Of a stretch of DNA of 40,863 bases, positions 23,102 to 31,457 are shown in pieces. Within the stretch, counting starts at the first letter, position 1; every line of letters starts with the position of its first letter. The stretch is from DATCYZ01 sp036526195 (GTDB lineage Bacteria; Pseudomonadota; Gammaproteobacteria; Burkholderiales; SG8-39). Made by a program: the position numbers and the translations under genes. The stretch lies in contig DATCYZ010000100.1 in the NCBI GenBank assembly GCA_036526195.1, positions 1 to 40,863 on the forward strand. Reading direction: 5' to 3'. Under the pieces are notes generated by a model, which ran no database searches, was not told where the DNA came from, and saw only the letters and a program-made list of their open reading frames with translations.

Positions 23102-24619
23102 TCAGCGCGCCGCCCGCCCGCCCGCGTGGCGCAGGACGAAACGCACCAGCAGGGGCACCGGGCGGCCGGTCGAGCCCTTCTCGCGCCCGCTCTTCCAGGC
23201 GGTGCCGGCGATGTCCAGGTGCGCCCAGCGGAACTTCTCGGCGTAGCGCGCGAGGAAACAGGCGGCGGTGATGCTGCCCGCGGGACGTCCGCCGATGTTC
23301 GCCATGTCCGCGAAGTTCGAGCGCAGCTGGTCCTGGTAGTCCTCCCAGAGCGGCATCGGCCAGACGCGGTCCCAGGCATCGTCGCCCGCGGCGCGGATCG
23401 ATTCGGAGAGGCGCGCGTCGTTCGCGAACAATCCGGTGGCGACATGCCCGAGCGCGATGACGCAGGCGCCGGTCAGCGTCGCGATGTCGACGACGACGTC
23501 CGGCGCGTAGCGCTCGCAGTACGTGAGCGCGTCGCAGAGGATCAGCCGGCCTTCGGCGTCGGTATTCAGGATCTCGACGGTCTGTCCGGACATCGTGGTG
23601 ACCACGTCGCCCGGCTTCGATGCGCCGCCGCCGGGCATGTTCTCCACCGCGGGGACCACCCCGATCACATTGACCGTTGCCTTCATCGAGGCCAGCGCAA
23701 GCATCGCGCCGAACACGCTGGCCGCGCCCGCCATGTCGTATTTCATCTCGTCCATCTCGGCGGCGGGCTTGAGGGAAATCCCGCCGGTGTCGAAGGTGAC
23801 GCCCTTGCCGAGCAGCACCACGGGCTTCTTCGATTTCGCCGCGCCGTTATGGCGCATGACGATCATCTTCGGGGCCTCGTGCGAACCCTTGGCGACCGAG
23901 ACGAGGGCGCCCATGCCGAGGCGCTCCATGTCCTTGCGCTCGAGCACCTCCAGCTGGAGGCCGTGCCGGCGGGCGAGCGTGCGCGCTTCGCCGGCGAGGA
24001 ACGTCGGCGTGCAGATGTTCGACGGAAGATTTCCGAGGCGGCGCGCAAGCGCTGCACCCTCGGCGGTGGCCGTGGCCTCGGCAAGCGCATGGCGCGCCAC
24101 CGCCGGCACGGCGCCCTGCGACAGGGCGAGGGTGACGCGCGCGAGCGCGGGGGTCGGCGCCCGGCCCCGCGTCTTGAGTTCGTCGAACTGGTAGAAAGTC
24201 TCGCGCAGCGCGAGAACCGCATGCCTCACGTTCCAGGCGACCGGCCGCCGCGGCGTGCGGATTTCGACGAGGTAGAGCGCCGCGTCCGGGCTGCCGAGGT
24301 CGCGCAGGGCACGGCCCGCGGCGCCGAGGGCGTCGCGATACGCGGCGGCGCCGAACTTTGCGCGCTCGCCGAGGCTGACCAGCAGCACGCGCCGGGCTGC
24401 CAGTCCGGGGACCTGTTGCAGCAGCAGCGTGGCGCCGGCGCGCCCGGGCAGGTCGCCCTGCGCAAGCGCCGCGCGCAGGGCGCCTGCGGCCGCGCGGTCG
24501 GCGCGCCGCGCAGCCGGCGTGAGGACTGCATCTGCCGGGGCGTCGCCTTTGAAGATCCCGAGCACCAGGCACCCGGCCCGCGCGCGCTCGGGCGGCAGCG
24601 ACTGTATGCTAAATTCCAC
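23102..24619 (-). CDS. pepA: Cytosol (leucyl) aminopeptidase
   Basis: A 505-residue M17 leucyl aminopeptidase, a two-metal enzyme that removes N-terminal residues from peptides; in some bacteria it also acts as an accessory DNA-binding protein. Metal and catalytic segments are visible: KGVTFDTGGISLKP, MKYDMAGAASV and the family signature NTDAEGRLIL. The gene starts at GTG 24619, supported by GGGAGAA about 6 bases upstream. It is the first gene of pepA-holC-unknown-valS and is divergent from lptF across an 83-base gap in which I see no strong promoter. Confidence 0.96.
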   Translation of the reverse strand: MEFSIQSLPPERARAGCLVLGIFKGDAPADAVLTPAARRADRAAAGALRAALAQGDLPGRAGATLLLQQVPGLAARRVLLVSLGERAKFGAAAYRDALGAAGRALRDLGSPDAALYLVEIRTPRRPVAWNVRHAVLALRETFYQFDELKTRGRAPTPALARVTLALSQGAVPAVARHALAEATATAEGAALARRLGNLPSNICTPTFLAGEARTLARRHGLQLEVLERKDMERLGMGALVSVAKGSHEAPKMIVMRHNGAAKSKKPVVLLGKGVTFDTGGISLKPAAEMDEMKYDMAGAASVFGAMLALASMKATVNVIGVVPAVENMPGGGASKPGDVVTTMSGQTVEILNTDAEGRLILCDALTYCERYAPDVVVDIATLTGACVIALGHVATGLFANDARLSESIRAAGDDAWDRVWPMPLWEDYQDQLRSNFADMANIGGRPAGSITAACFLARYAEKFRWAHLDIAGTAWKSGREKGSTGRPVPLLVRFVLRHAGGRAAR

Positions 24620-24702
24620 CGCACTTCTCCCGTACTGCGAATGGCTGGAATGATCGCACGATTCAACCGGATCCGGGAGGCCGCACAGGTCGCGGACGCG
24701 CG

Positions 24703-25776
24703 ATGATTTTCGAGCGCGCGCTCCTCAGGGAATTCGCAAGTCTGGCCGCCGCGGTCTTTCTCATGCTGTTCGCGATCTCCGTCACGACGCGGTTGATCCG
24801 CCTGCTCGGGCAGGCCGCGGGCGGCAAGATCCCGTCGGACGCGGTGATCGCCTTCCTCGGCTTCTTTGCCCTGTACGCGCTTCCGGTGCTCTTGTCGCTC
24901 ACGCTGTTCATCGCGGTGCTGATGACGCTCGGGCGCTGGTACCGCGATTCGGAGATGGTGATCTGGTTCAACGCGGGCCAGTCGCTGGGCGCCTGGTTGC
25001 GTCCGGTGCTGAAGTTCGCCCTGCCGCTGGTCGCGCTGATTGCCGTGCTGTCGCTCGCGATTTCCCCCTGGGCGGCGGAGATGAGCGAGAAGTACCGCAG
25101 CCGCATCGATGCGCGCGACGACGTGGCGCGCGTCAGTCCCGGCGTGTTCGGCGAATCCTCCAGCAAGGACCGCGTGTTTTTCGTCGAATCGCTCTCGCCG
25201 GGCGAGACCGACGTGCGCAACGTCTTCATCAGCTCGGTGCAGCTCGGCCGCTCGGGCGTGATGATCAGCCGCACCGGGCGCACCGAGCTTGCGGCGAACG
25301 GCGACCGCTTCCTGGTGCTGGAGAACGGCCGCCGCTACGAGGGCAATCCCGGCGAGGCGGACTACCACGTCATGGAGTTCGAGCGCTATGCGACGCGCAT
25401 CGAATCGAGCGAGGGCAGCGAACCCGAGGCCACGCCGCGCAACCGGTCCACGCTCTCTCTGATCCAGGGCTGGACCGATGCCTACCAGGGCGAGATGGTC
25501 TGGCGCATCGGCGTGCCGGTCTCGGCGCTGTTGCTGGCGCTGCTCGCGATTCCCCTGAGCTTCGTCAATCCGCGCGCGGGTCGGTCATTGAGCCTGATCT
25601 TTGCCCTGCTGATCTACGTCGTGTACTCGAACCTGCTGACGCTCAGCCAGGCGCGGGTGGCGCAAAGCCGGCTCGAGTTCGGCATCGGCCTGTGGCTGGT
25701 CCATGGCGTGATGCTCGCGGTGCTGGTGTTCCTGTTCGCGCGCCGCGCCAATCCCTTCCTGTTCCGGTGGCGCTGA
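24703..25776 (+). CDS. lptF: LPS export permease LptF
   Basis: A 357-residue inner-membrane protein of the LptF/LptG family with three N-terminal helices (first at about residues 12-32, LAAAVFLMLFAISVTTRLIR), a periplasmic beta-jellyroll (about 105-255) and three C-terminal helices. With LptG and the ATPase LptB it extracts lipopolysaccharide and passes it to LptC. The ATG at 24703 gives the usual start MIFERALLREF. It is followed by lptG two bases after its stop, and is divergent from pepA, the standard arrangement in this class. Confidence 0.95.
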   Translation: MIFERALLREFASLAAAVFLMLFAISVTTRLIRLLGQAAGGKIPSDAVIAFLGFFALYALPVLLSLTLFIAVLMTLGRWYRDSEMVIWFNAGQSLGAWLRPVLKFALPLVALIAVLSLAISPWAAEMSEKYRSRIDARDDVARVSPGVFGESSSKDRVFFVESLSPGETDVRNVFISSVQLGRSGVMISRTGRTELAANGDRFLVLENGRRYEGNPGEADYHVMEFERYATRIESSEGSEPEATPRNRSTLSLIQGWTDAYQGEMVWRIGVPVSALLLALLAIPLSFVNPRAGRSLSLIFALLIYVVYSNLLTLSQARVAQSRLEFGIGLWLVHGVMLAVLVFLFARRANPFLFRWR

Positions 25777-25778
25777 GC

Positions 25779-26858
25779 ATGCGCAGCCGGACGCTCGAGC
25801 GCTACCTCGTCCGCCAGATCGCGGCGGCGGTCGGCTTCGTCCTGACCGGGTTTCTCGCGCTGTTCGCGTTCTTCGACCTGATCCGCGAACTCGGCGACCT
25901 CGGCAAGGGCGACTACCAGCTCCGCCAGGTGGCCACCTTCGTCATGCTTTCGGTGCCGGCGCACGCCTACGAACTGTTCCCGATCGCGGTCCTGATCGGC
26001 ACGCTGTATGTGCTCTCGCACCTCGCCAGCAATTCGGAGTTCACCGTCATGCGTGCGGCCGGCCTGTCGCCGCTGCAGGCCGGCGCCTCGCTGGCGAAGT
26101 TCGGGCTGGCCTGTGCGGTGGCGACCTTCGCGATCGGCGAGTGGCTGGCGCCCCTCACGGAGGAGGCGGCGCAGAAGCTGCGCATGGGGGCGATGAGCAC
26201 GGTGATCGCGCAGGACCTGCGCACCGGGCTCTGGTTCAAGGACGAGCGTTCCTTCATCAACGTGCGCCAGGCGCGCGTTGCGAGCCGCCTGGGCGACCTG
26301 CGGATCTTCGAGTTCGACGACGCCTACAAGCTGCGCTCCGTCAGTGCGGCGCGCGAGGCGCACTGGGGCGGCAACGGCGAATGGCGGCTGGTCGACGTGG
26401 CACAGACGCGCTTCACGCCCGAGGGGCCGCGCACCGAACGCGAGGCGGAACGCAGATGGCGCTCCGCGCTCACGCCCGAACTGCTGGACGTGCTGATCGT
26501 GGTGCCGGAGCGCATGTCGGCATTCCGGCTGTATCGCTACACCCAGCACCTGGCGAGCAACCGCCAGAAGACCGAGCGCTACGAGATCGCGATGTGGAAG
26601 AAGCTCTTCTATCCGGTGGCCACGCTGGTGATGATGGCGCTGGCCCTGCCCTTCGGTTACATCCAGGCGCGCGCCGGCATGGTCGGACTCAAGGTCTTCC
26701 TCGGCATCATGCTGGGCATCTTCTTCCACATGCTGAACAGCCTCTTCTCGCACATCGGCCTGCTGCAGAACTGGCCGCCGGTCGCGGCCGCGGCGGTGCC
26801 GAGCGCGACGTTCTTCCTGACCGCGCTGACGATGATGTGGTGGGTGGAGCGACGCTGA
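25779..26858 (+). CDS. lptG: LPS export permease LptG
   Basis: A 359-residue partner of LptF with the same layout: N-terminal helices (RQIAAAVGFVLTGFLALFAFFDLIREL), a periplasmic domain with NVRQARVASRLGDLRIFEFDD, and C-terminal helices (LFYPVATLVMMALALPFGYIQ). I chose ATG 25779, two bases after the lptF stop; an in-frame extension back into lptF is only a shadow. It ends 16 bases before the stop of the converging RDD gene. Confidence 0.95.
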   Translation: MRSRTLERYLVRQIAAAVGFVLTGFLALFAFFDLIRELGDLGKGDYQLRQVATFVMLSVPAHAYELFPIAVLIGTLYVLSHLASNSEFTVMRAAGLSPLQAGASLAKFGLACAVATFAIGEWLAPLTEEAAQKLRMGAMSTVIAQDLRTGLWFKDERSFINVRQARVASRLGDLRIFEFDDAYKLRSVSAAREAHWGGNGEWRLVDVAQTRFTPEGPRTEREAERRWRSALTPELLDVLIVVPERMSAFRLYRYTQHLASNRQKTERYEIAMWKKLFYPVATLVMMALALPFGYIQARAGMVGLKVFLGIMLGIFFHMLNSLFSHIGLLQNWPPVAAAAVPSATFFLTALTMMWWVERR

Positions 26859-26874
26859 TGCGGGCGTGCAGGGC

Positions 26875-27408
26875 TCAACCGGACTGCGGCGGGACGCCCG
26901 GTTTCGGGGGCGGCGGCACCCGCACCAGCCGCGTGCCGCACAGTCGGTCGTGCAGGAACTGGCCGTCGCGATCGAAATACGCCCATCCGATCCCGGCCCC
27001 GGAGATCGCCAGCGTGGCGAAACTGAGCAGCGCGTTGTGCTGCATGAAGGCCGCCGCGAGGCCGCCCAGGAAGGCGCCGACAAACACGCCGGCCAGCAGC
27101 AGGCGAAGCAGTGCCGTGGCGGGTGGAATGCGCGCATGGCCCGGGGCGATCAGGCGGATGCGCCACGCTTTCATGGCGAGCGTCTGCCCGCCCCGCAGCC
27201 AGCACCACATGAAGTAGGCCGCGAGAACGGCGAGCAGGTACGCCTGCAGGGCGATGCGCAGGCCACCGGTGGCCTCGCGCCCGCCGCTGGCAAACTGGAA
27301 CAGCGAGGTGGCGAAGAAGGCGATGGCCACCACGAGCACCGCCTCGTAGGCAAGGCAGGCAAGGCGGCGGGGAATGCCCGGGGTCGCCCCCGGCGGCGTC
27401 CCGCTCAC
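26875..27408 (-). CDS. RDD-family membrane protein
   Basis: A 177-residue membrane protein with four likely helices and the RDD domain pattern: GIPRRLACLAYEAVLVVAIAF at the N-terminus, GGQTLAMKAWRIRLI after the second helix and a final DRDGQFLHDRLCGTRLVRV. The family has no firm function; some members are linked to Na+/H+ exchange. The gene starts at a GTG overlapping the DUF3106 stop (GTGA), the usual partner in betaproteobacteria. A Pro-rich tail follows the domain. Confidence 0.88.
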   Translation of the reverse strand: MSGTPPGATPGIPRRLACLAYEAVLVVAIAFFATSLFQFASGGREATGGLRIALQAYLLAVLAAYFMWCWLRGGQTLAMKAWRIRLIAPGHARIPPATALLRLLLAGVFVGAFLGGLAAAFMQHNALLSFATLAISGAGIGWAYFDRDGQFLHDRLCGTRLVRVPPPPKPGVPPQSG

Positions 27409-27908
27409 TTCCCCTTCGCGGCCGGCGCCTGTCCGTCCTGGCGCCGCTGCCCGCGGACGCGATCCGCCGGCGGCTTGGCCGGCGCCGCCGGGGCCGTGAG
27501 CGCTTGGCGTTCAGCCGGTGGCAGCGACTGGTACTGCTGCCACATGCCGCGCAGGTCCGCGTCCTCCTTTCCCTTCAGGCGTCGGTACTTCTCGCGCGCT
27601 TCCTCGCGCTGTCTGGGCGTGAGCTTCGCCCACTTTTCCATGCGGGACTGCGTGCGCTTCTGTCCCACCGGGGTCATGTCCGGATAGCGTTTCGCCACGC
27701 CGAGCCAGCGCGCGCGATTGGCCGCGTCGAGGCGATCCCATTCGCCGGCCAGCGGCGCGAGGATCTTCTGCTTCGCCGGGGAAAGTTCCGACCACGCAGG
27801 CGGGGGTTTCTTCTTCGCCTGGGCGAGCGCGTTGCCGGAGACCAGCAGGAGCGCAACAAGGAGCGTGCCGCCGGCCAGCAGCCAGCGACGCAGGTGATCG
27901 CGCAGCAT
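27405..27908 (-). CDS. DUF3106 periplasmic protein
   Basis: A secreted protein of about 167 residues. A signal peptide (LRRWLLAGGTLLVALLLVSGNALA) precedes the DUF3106 repeats WSELSPAKQKILAPLAGEW, RARWLGVAKRYPDMTPVG and WAKLTPRQREEAREKYRR, then a Lys/Pro/Ala-rich tail. The repeats recall Spy/CpxP-like helical proteins, but no function is known. ATG 27908 puts the signal at the start; an ATG at 27953 would add 15 residues and overlap DUF3619, and neither has a good ribosome site. It is part of a sigma factor-DUF3619-DUF3106-RDD group. Confidence 0.85.
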   Translation of the reverse strand: MLRDHLRRWLLAGGTLLVALLLVSGNALAQAKKKPPPAWSELSPAKQKILAPLAGEWDRLDAANRARWLGVAKRYPDMTPVGQKRTQSRMEKWAKLTPRQREEAREKYRRLKGKEDADLRGMWQQYQSLPPAERQALTAPAAPAKPPADRVRGQRRQDGQAPAAKGK

Positions 27909-27925
27909 GTCGGGCGCGGACGGAC

Positions 27926-28303
27926 TCAGTCGCCGCGCTGCTTCTTCAGCCATGCCTCGAATCCCTTGTCGAGATACGCATCGATCGGCAGCTCGTCGGC
28001 GAGCAACTGCGTGTCGATCTCGACCTTTTCGGCGGCAGCAAGGGTCTGCTTTGCCGAATACAGGGACGCGAGTCCGAGGACGAGCAGCAATACCGGAACA
28101 ATCACCATGAAGGAGAAGCCGCCAGGGCCGCCAAAGCGACTGAGCACGTCGCCGGCGACAGCGTCTGCGGACGCAGGCGCCGCGCGGCGCCGCAGGAGCG
28201 CGCGCGTGCGCGCGGCGCGAAGGCGTTCGCGCAATACGGGGTCGAGGCGCGCGCCCTGGTTGAGCGCCTGCCGGATCTTGTTGCCGAATTGCAGCTCGTT
28301 CAT
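27926..28303 (-). CDS. DUF3619 membrane protein
   Basis: A 125-residue protein with one transmembrane helix at about residues 64-82 (FMVIVPVLLLVLGLASLY). The N-terminal cytoplasmic part (LQFGNKIRQALNQGARLDPVL, then Arg-rich RERLRAARTRALLRRR) and a short acidic periplasmic tail ending FEAWLKKQRGD follow the DUF3619 pattern. Together with the sigma factor upstream it is laid out like an anti-sigma factor, which is an inference from gene order. ATG 28303 begins MNELQFGNKI. The C-terminus WLKKQ is a common family ending. Confidence 0.85.
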   Translation of the reverse strand: MNELQFGNKIRQALNQGARLDPVLRERLRAARTRALLRRRAAPASADAVAGDVLSRFGGPGGFSFMVIVPVLLLVLGLASLYSAKQTLAAAEKVEIDTQLLADELPIDAYLDKGFEAWLKKQRGD

Positions 28304-28328
28304 GCGTTTTGACCGATGTCGTCGTGTT

Positions 28329-28928
28329 TTACAGGGTAATGCCACGTGCCCGGAGGGCTGCCGCAAGCGCATGCGCCGCGCGTGAGCAGTGGGTCTTTAC
28401 GCTACCCTCCGAGCACCCCATGGCTTCCGCGGTCTCGGCGACATCCAGTTCCTCCCAATAACGCATGAGGAACGCTTCGCGTTGACGTGCGGGCAGTTTG
28501 CTTATTTCTTCCTCAATTATTTCAATCACTTGAGCCGTCGATGCGAGATCCGCGGGCGTGTCCGGGGCGCGCGCGTCGGAGGACGCGAGGCGATCCAGGG
28601 GATCCTGGTCTTCGTCCTCCGCGTGGCTTCCGCCGAGCGAGGAAAACAGGGTCATCCAGGTCGACCGGACCTTGGTGCGTCGATACCAGTCGCGGATCGC
28701 GTTCTGCAGGATGCGCTGCATCAGCATCGGCAGTTCGTGCCCCGGGCGATCGCCGTAGCTTTCGGTCAGGCGCAGCATCGCGTCCTGCACGATGTCGAGC
28801 GCTGAATCCTCGTTCCGGACCGCGAACAGGGCTTGCTTATAGGCACGACGTTCCACGCCTTCCAGAAACGTCTCAAGCTCCGCGCGCGATGCCAGGGGTG
28901 GGCCTCTTGCTTGCCGCAGGCGCGGCAC
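28329..28928 (-). CDS. ECF-like RNA polymerase sigma factor
   Basis: A 199-residue sigma-70 family protein. Region 2 is in the N-terminal half (ALDIVQDAMLRLTESY, NAIRDWYRRTKVR) and region 4 in the C-terminal half (LPARQREAFLMRYWEELDVAETAEAMGCSEGSVKTH). There is an acidic insert (SHAEDEDQDPLD) between them. The start is GTG 28928, with GGGA about 8 bases before; shorter in-frame starts would remove part of region 2. It leads the DUF3619-DUF3106-RDD group and is divergent from ilvI. Target genes are unknown. Confidence 0.9.
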   Translation of the reverse strand: MPRLRQARGPPLASRAELETFLEGVERRAYKQALFAVRNEDSALDIVQDAMLRLTESYGDRPGHELPMLMQRILQNAIRDWYRRTKVRSTWMTLFSSLGGSHAEDEDQDPLDRLASSDARAPDTPADLASTAQVIEIIEEEISKLPARQREAFLMRYWEELDVAETAEAMGCSEGSVKTHCSRAAHALAAALRARGITL

Positions 28929-28999
28929 CGTTCTTGTCCCGGGAGGATGGTACCAAATCGTCTTGCGGGCGGGCCTGTCGCAGGCGCGCCGATCCGTCC

Positions 29000-29028
29000 T
29001 TGACCGCAGCGCAGCAAGCCATTAATCT
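29000..29028 (+). promoter_or_regulatory. Putative ilvI promoter
   Basis: A -35 TTGACC (29000-29005) is followed at 17 bases by TAATCT (29023-29028), or at 15 bases by the better-matching ATTAAT (29021-29026). Both would start transcription some 25-35 bases before the ilvI ATG. The -35 is good; the -10 is ambiguous. Confidence 0.35.
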
Positions 29029-29061
29029 TGAACACTTTTGTGCAAATCGGCGCGGCCCAGA

Positions 29062-30786
29062 ATGGATCGAATCAAAGGCAAGGAACTGACGGGCGCGGAG
29101 ATTGTCGTGCGCTGCCTGCAGGAGGAAGGGGTCGAGTTCGTGTTCGGCTATCCCGGCGGCGCGGTGCTCTACATCTATGACGAATTGTTCAAGCAGGACA
29201 AGGTCAAGCACGTCCTCGTGCGCCACGAGCAGGGGGCGGCCCACGCGGCCGACGGCTTCTCACGCGCCTCGAACAAGGTCGGTGTCTGCCTGGTGACTTC
29301 CGGTCCCGGCGTGACCAATGCGGTCACCGGGATCGCGACCGCGTACATGGACTCGATCCCGATGGTCATCCTCGCGGGACAGGTGCCCACGCATGCCATC
29401 GGCCTGGATGCATTCCAGGAAGTCGACACCGTCGGCATCACGCGTCCCTGCGTCAAGCACAACTTCCTCGTCAAGGACGTGCGCGACCTCGCCTCGACGA
29501 TCAAGAAGGCGTTCTATCTCGCGAAGACCGGCCGCCCGGGCCCGGTGCTGGTCGACATCCCAAAGGACGTGACCCAGGCGCTGCAGGAGTTCCAGTATCC
29601 CGAGACGGTGTCCATGCGCTCCTACAACCCGGTGCGCAAGGGGCACGCCGGGCAGATCCGCAAGGCGGTGCAGCTCCTGCTCGAGGCGAAGCGGCCGATG
29701 GTGTACGCGGGCGGTGGCGTGATCCTGTCGGACGCCGCGCCCCGGCTTGCAGAGTTCGTGCAACTGCTCGGATTTCCCTGCACCAACACCCTGATGGGCC
29801 TTGGCGCGTATCCGGCCACCGATCGCCAGTTCCTCGGCATGCTCGGCATGCACGGCACCTACGAGGCCAACATGGCGATGCAGCATTGCGACGTGCTGAT
29901 CGCCGTCGGCGCGCGCTTCGATGACCGCGTGATCGGGAATCCCGCGCACTTCGCGCAGAACCCGCGCAAGATCGTTCACATCGACATCGATCCGTCCTCC
30001 ATTTCGAAGCGCGTGAAGGTGGACGTGCCGATCGTCGGCCAGGTGCCGGATGTGCTCGAGGAGCTGATGCGCCTGCTGCGCAGCGGCGAGGCGCGCCCCG
30101 AGGCGGCGGCGCTCGCCGCCTGGTGGGCACAGATCGAGGAATGGCGCGCTCGCGACTGCCTGCGCTACGACCGCAGCTCGAAGATCATCAAACCGCAATT
30201 CGTCGTCGAGAAACTCTACGAGGTGACGGGCGGCGAGGCCTTCGTCACCTCCGACGTGGGCCAGCACCAGATGTGGGCCGCGCAGTTCTACAAGTTCGAC
30301 AAGCCGCGCCGCTGGATCAACTCCGGCGGCCTCGGCACGATGGGCTTCGGCCTGCCCGCGGCCATGGGCGTGCAGCTCGCGAACCCGGGCGCCACGGTCG
30401 CCTGCGTCACCGGCGAGTCGAGCATCCAGATGTGCCTGCAGGAGCTCTCGACCTGCAAGCAGTACCGGCTGCCGATCAAGATCATCAACCTGAACAACCG
30501 CTACATGGGCATGGTGCGCCAGTGGCAGCAGTTCTTCCACGGCAACCGCTACAGCGAGTCCTACATGGACGCGCTGCCCGACTTCGTCAAGCTGGCCGAA
30601 GGCTACGGGCACCGCGGGGTCCTGATCGACAAGCCCGAAGACGTCGAACCGGCGCTGCGCGAGGCCTTTGCCTGCAAGGACGAACTCATCTTCCTCGACT
30701 TCATCACGGACCAGACCGAGAACGTCTACCCGATGGTGCCCGGCGGCAAGGGCATCTCGGAAATGATCTTGGCGGAAGACCTCTGA
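29062..30786 (+). CDS. ilvI: Acetolactate synthase large (catalytic) subunit
   Basis: A 574-residue thiamine-diphosphate enzyme, the first step in valine, leucine and isoleucine synthesis. The catalytic Glu56 is in VRHEQGAAHAADGF; the FAD and central domains follow; the ThDP motif begins VTGESSIQMCLQEL at about residue 449 and ends LNNRYMGMV. The usual GDG of that motif is Gly451-Glu452-Ser453 here; Glu in place of Asp is, to my knowledge, seen in related betaproteobacterial enzymes, while Ser is less usual. ATG 29062 gives the start MDRIKGKELTGAEIV; a TTG further upstream is less likely. It is followed by ilvH after a structured 76-base gap. Confidence 0.96.
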   Translation: MDRIKGKELTGAEIVVRCLQEEGVEFVFGYPGGAVLYIYDELFKQDKVKHVLVRHEQGAAHAADGFSRASNKVGVCLVTSGPGVTNAVTGIATAYMDSIPMVILAGQVPTHAIGLDAFQEVDTVGITRPCVKHNFLVKDVRDLASTIKKAFYLAKTGRPGPVLVDIPKDVTQALQEFQYPETVSMRSYNPVRKGHAGQIRKAVQLLLEAKRPMVYAGGGVILSDAAPRLAEFVQLLGFPCTNTLMGLGAYPATDRQFLGMLGMHGTYEANMAMQHCDVLIAVGARFDDRVIGNPAHFAQNPRKIVHIDIDPSSISKRVKVDVPIVGQVPDVLEELMRLLRSGEARPEAAALAAWWAQIEEWRARDCLRYDRSSKIIKPQFVVEKLYEVTGGEAFVTSDVGQHQMWAAQFYKFDKPRRWINSGGLGTMGFGLPAAMGVQLANPGATVACVTGESSIQMCLQELSTCKQYRLPIKIINLNNRYMGMVRQWQQFFHGNRYSESYMDALPDFVKLAEGYGHRGVLIDKPEDVEPALREAFACKDELIFLDFITDQTENVYPMVPGGKGISEMILAEDL

Positions 30787-30817
30787 TGCGCGCCGGGGGG
30801 TACGGGGGGGCCTGGAA

Positions 30818-30846
30818 GGCCCCGATCGCTTCAATCGGAAGGGGCC
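30818..30846 (+). other. Stable RNA hairpin between ilvI and ilvH
   Basis: GGCCCC (30818-30823) pairs with GGGGCC (30841-30846), extended by GAT (30824-30826) with ATC (30834-30836) and a GGAA bulge. Runs of G and C around it allow competing folds (for instance with GGGGGG at 30804-30810). It lies 17 bases before the ilvH start and has no T-run. It may protect the upstream mRNA end or tune subunit ratio. Confidence 0.4.
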
Positions 30847-30862
30847 CGGCCCCCCTGTTCCG

Positions 30863-31360
30863 ATGAGCGATCGCCACATCATTTCGATCCTCGTCGAGAA
30901 CGAGGCGGGCGCGCTGTCGCGGATTTCCGGGCTGTTCTCGGCACGCGCCTACAACATCGAGTCGCTCACGGTTGCGCCGACCGAGGATGCGTCGATGTCG
31001 CGCATGACCATCGTCACCACCGGGTCGGAAGACGTGGTCGAGCAGATCACCAAGCAGCTGAACAAGCTGGTCGAGGTGGTGAAAGTGGTCGACCTGTCGC
31101 AGGCCGAGCACATCGAGCGCGAACTGATGCTGATCAAGGTGCGCGCCGGCGCGCGCGAGCGCGAGGACATGAAGCGCATGGCCGACATCTTCCGTGGCCG
31201 GGTCATCGACGTCTCGGACAACACCTACACGATCGAGCTGACCGGCGACGGACGCAAGCTCGACGCGTTCATCCAGGCGCTTGACCAGGGCGCGATCATC
31301 GAGACCGTGCGCACCGGCGCGAGCGGAATCGGCCGCGGGAACCGGGTACTCAGGGTTTAG
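30863..31360 (+). CDS. ilvH: Acetolactate synthase small (regulatory) subunit
   Basis: A 165-residue regulatory subunit with an N-terminal ACT domain (HIISILVENEAGALSRISGL, RAYNIESLTV) that binds valine for feedback inhibition, followed by the C-terminal ACT-like half (ELMLIKVRAGAREREDMKRM, GRVIDVSDNTYTIELTG). The ATG at 30863 begins MSDRHIISIL. It follows ilvI by 76 bases and precedes ilvC by 97. Length is normal. Confidence 0.96.
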   Translation: MSDRHIISILVENEAGALSRISGLFSARAYNIESLTVAPTEDASMSRMTIVTTGSEDVVEQITKQLNKLVEVVKVVDLSQAEHIERELMLIKVRAGAREREDMKRMADIFRGRVIDVSDNTYTIELTGDGRKLDAFIQALDQGAIIETVRTGASGIGRGNRVLRV

Positions 31361-31457
31361 TCAGGATGGGGCAGTGTCGCGCCGCCGCCGGGCTTGCCCC
31401 GTGGTGCCGCGCGGTCCACGGCCTCCTTCGTTTTCGATTCTTTTCGGGGAGACACCA

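Noticed and set aside
19393..23445. valS frame extended upstream into a 1350-codon fusion
   Set aside because: The part before 22170 is an out-of-frame reading of holC, the unknown gene and pepA; standard ValRS begins at ATG 22170.
28953..29009. Possible leader peptide before ilvI (18 codons)
   Set aside because: It has few branched-chain codons (two to three Val, one Leu, one Ile), no ribosome spacing, and lies before the predicted promoter.
31361..31457. Terminator between ilvH and ilvC
   Set aside because: Only a 6-bp GGGGCA/TGCCCC repeat with a long loop is present; too weak to call.
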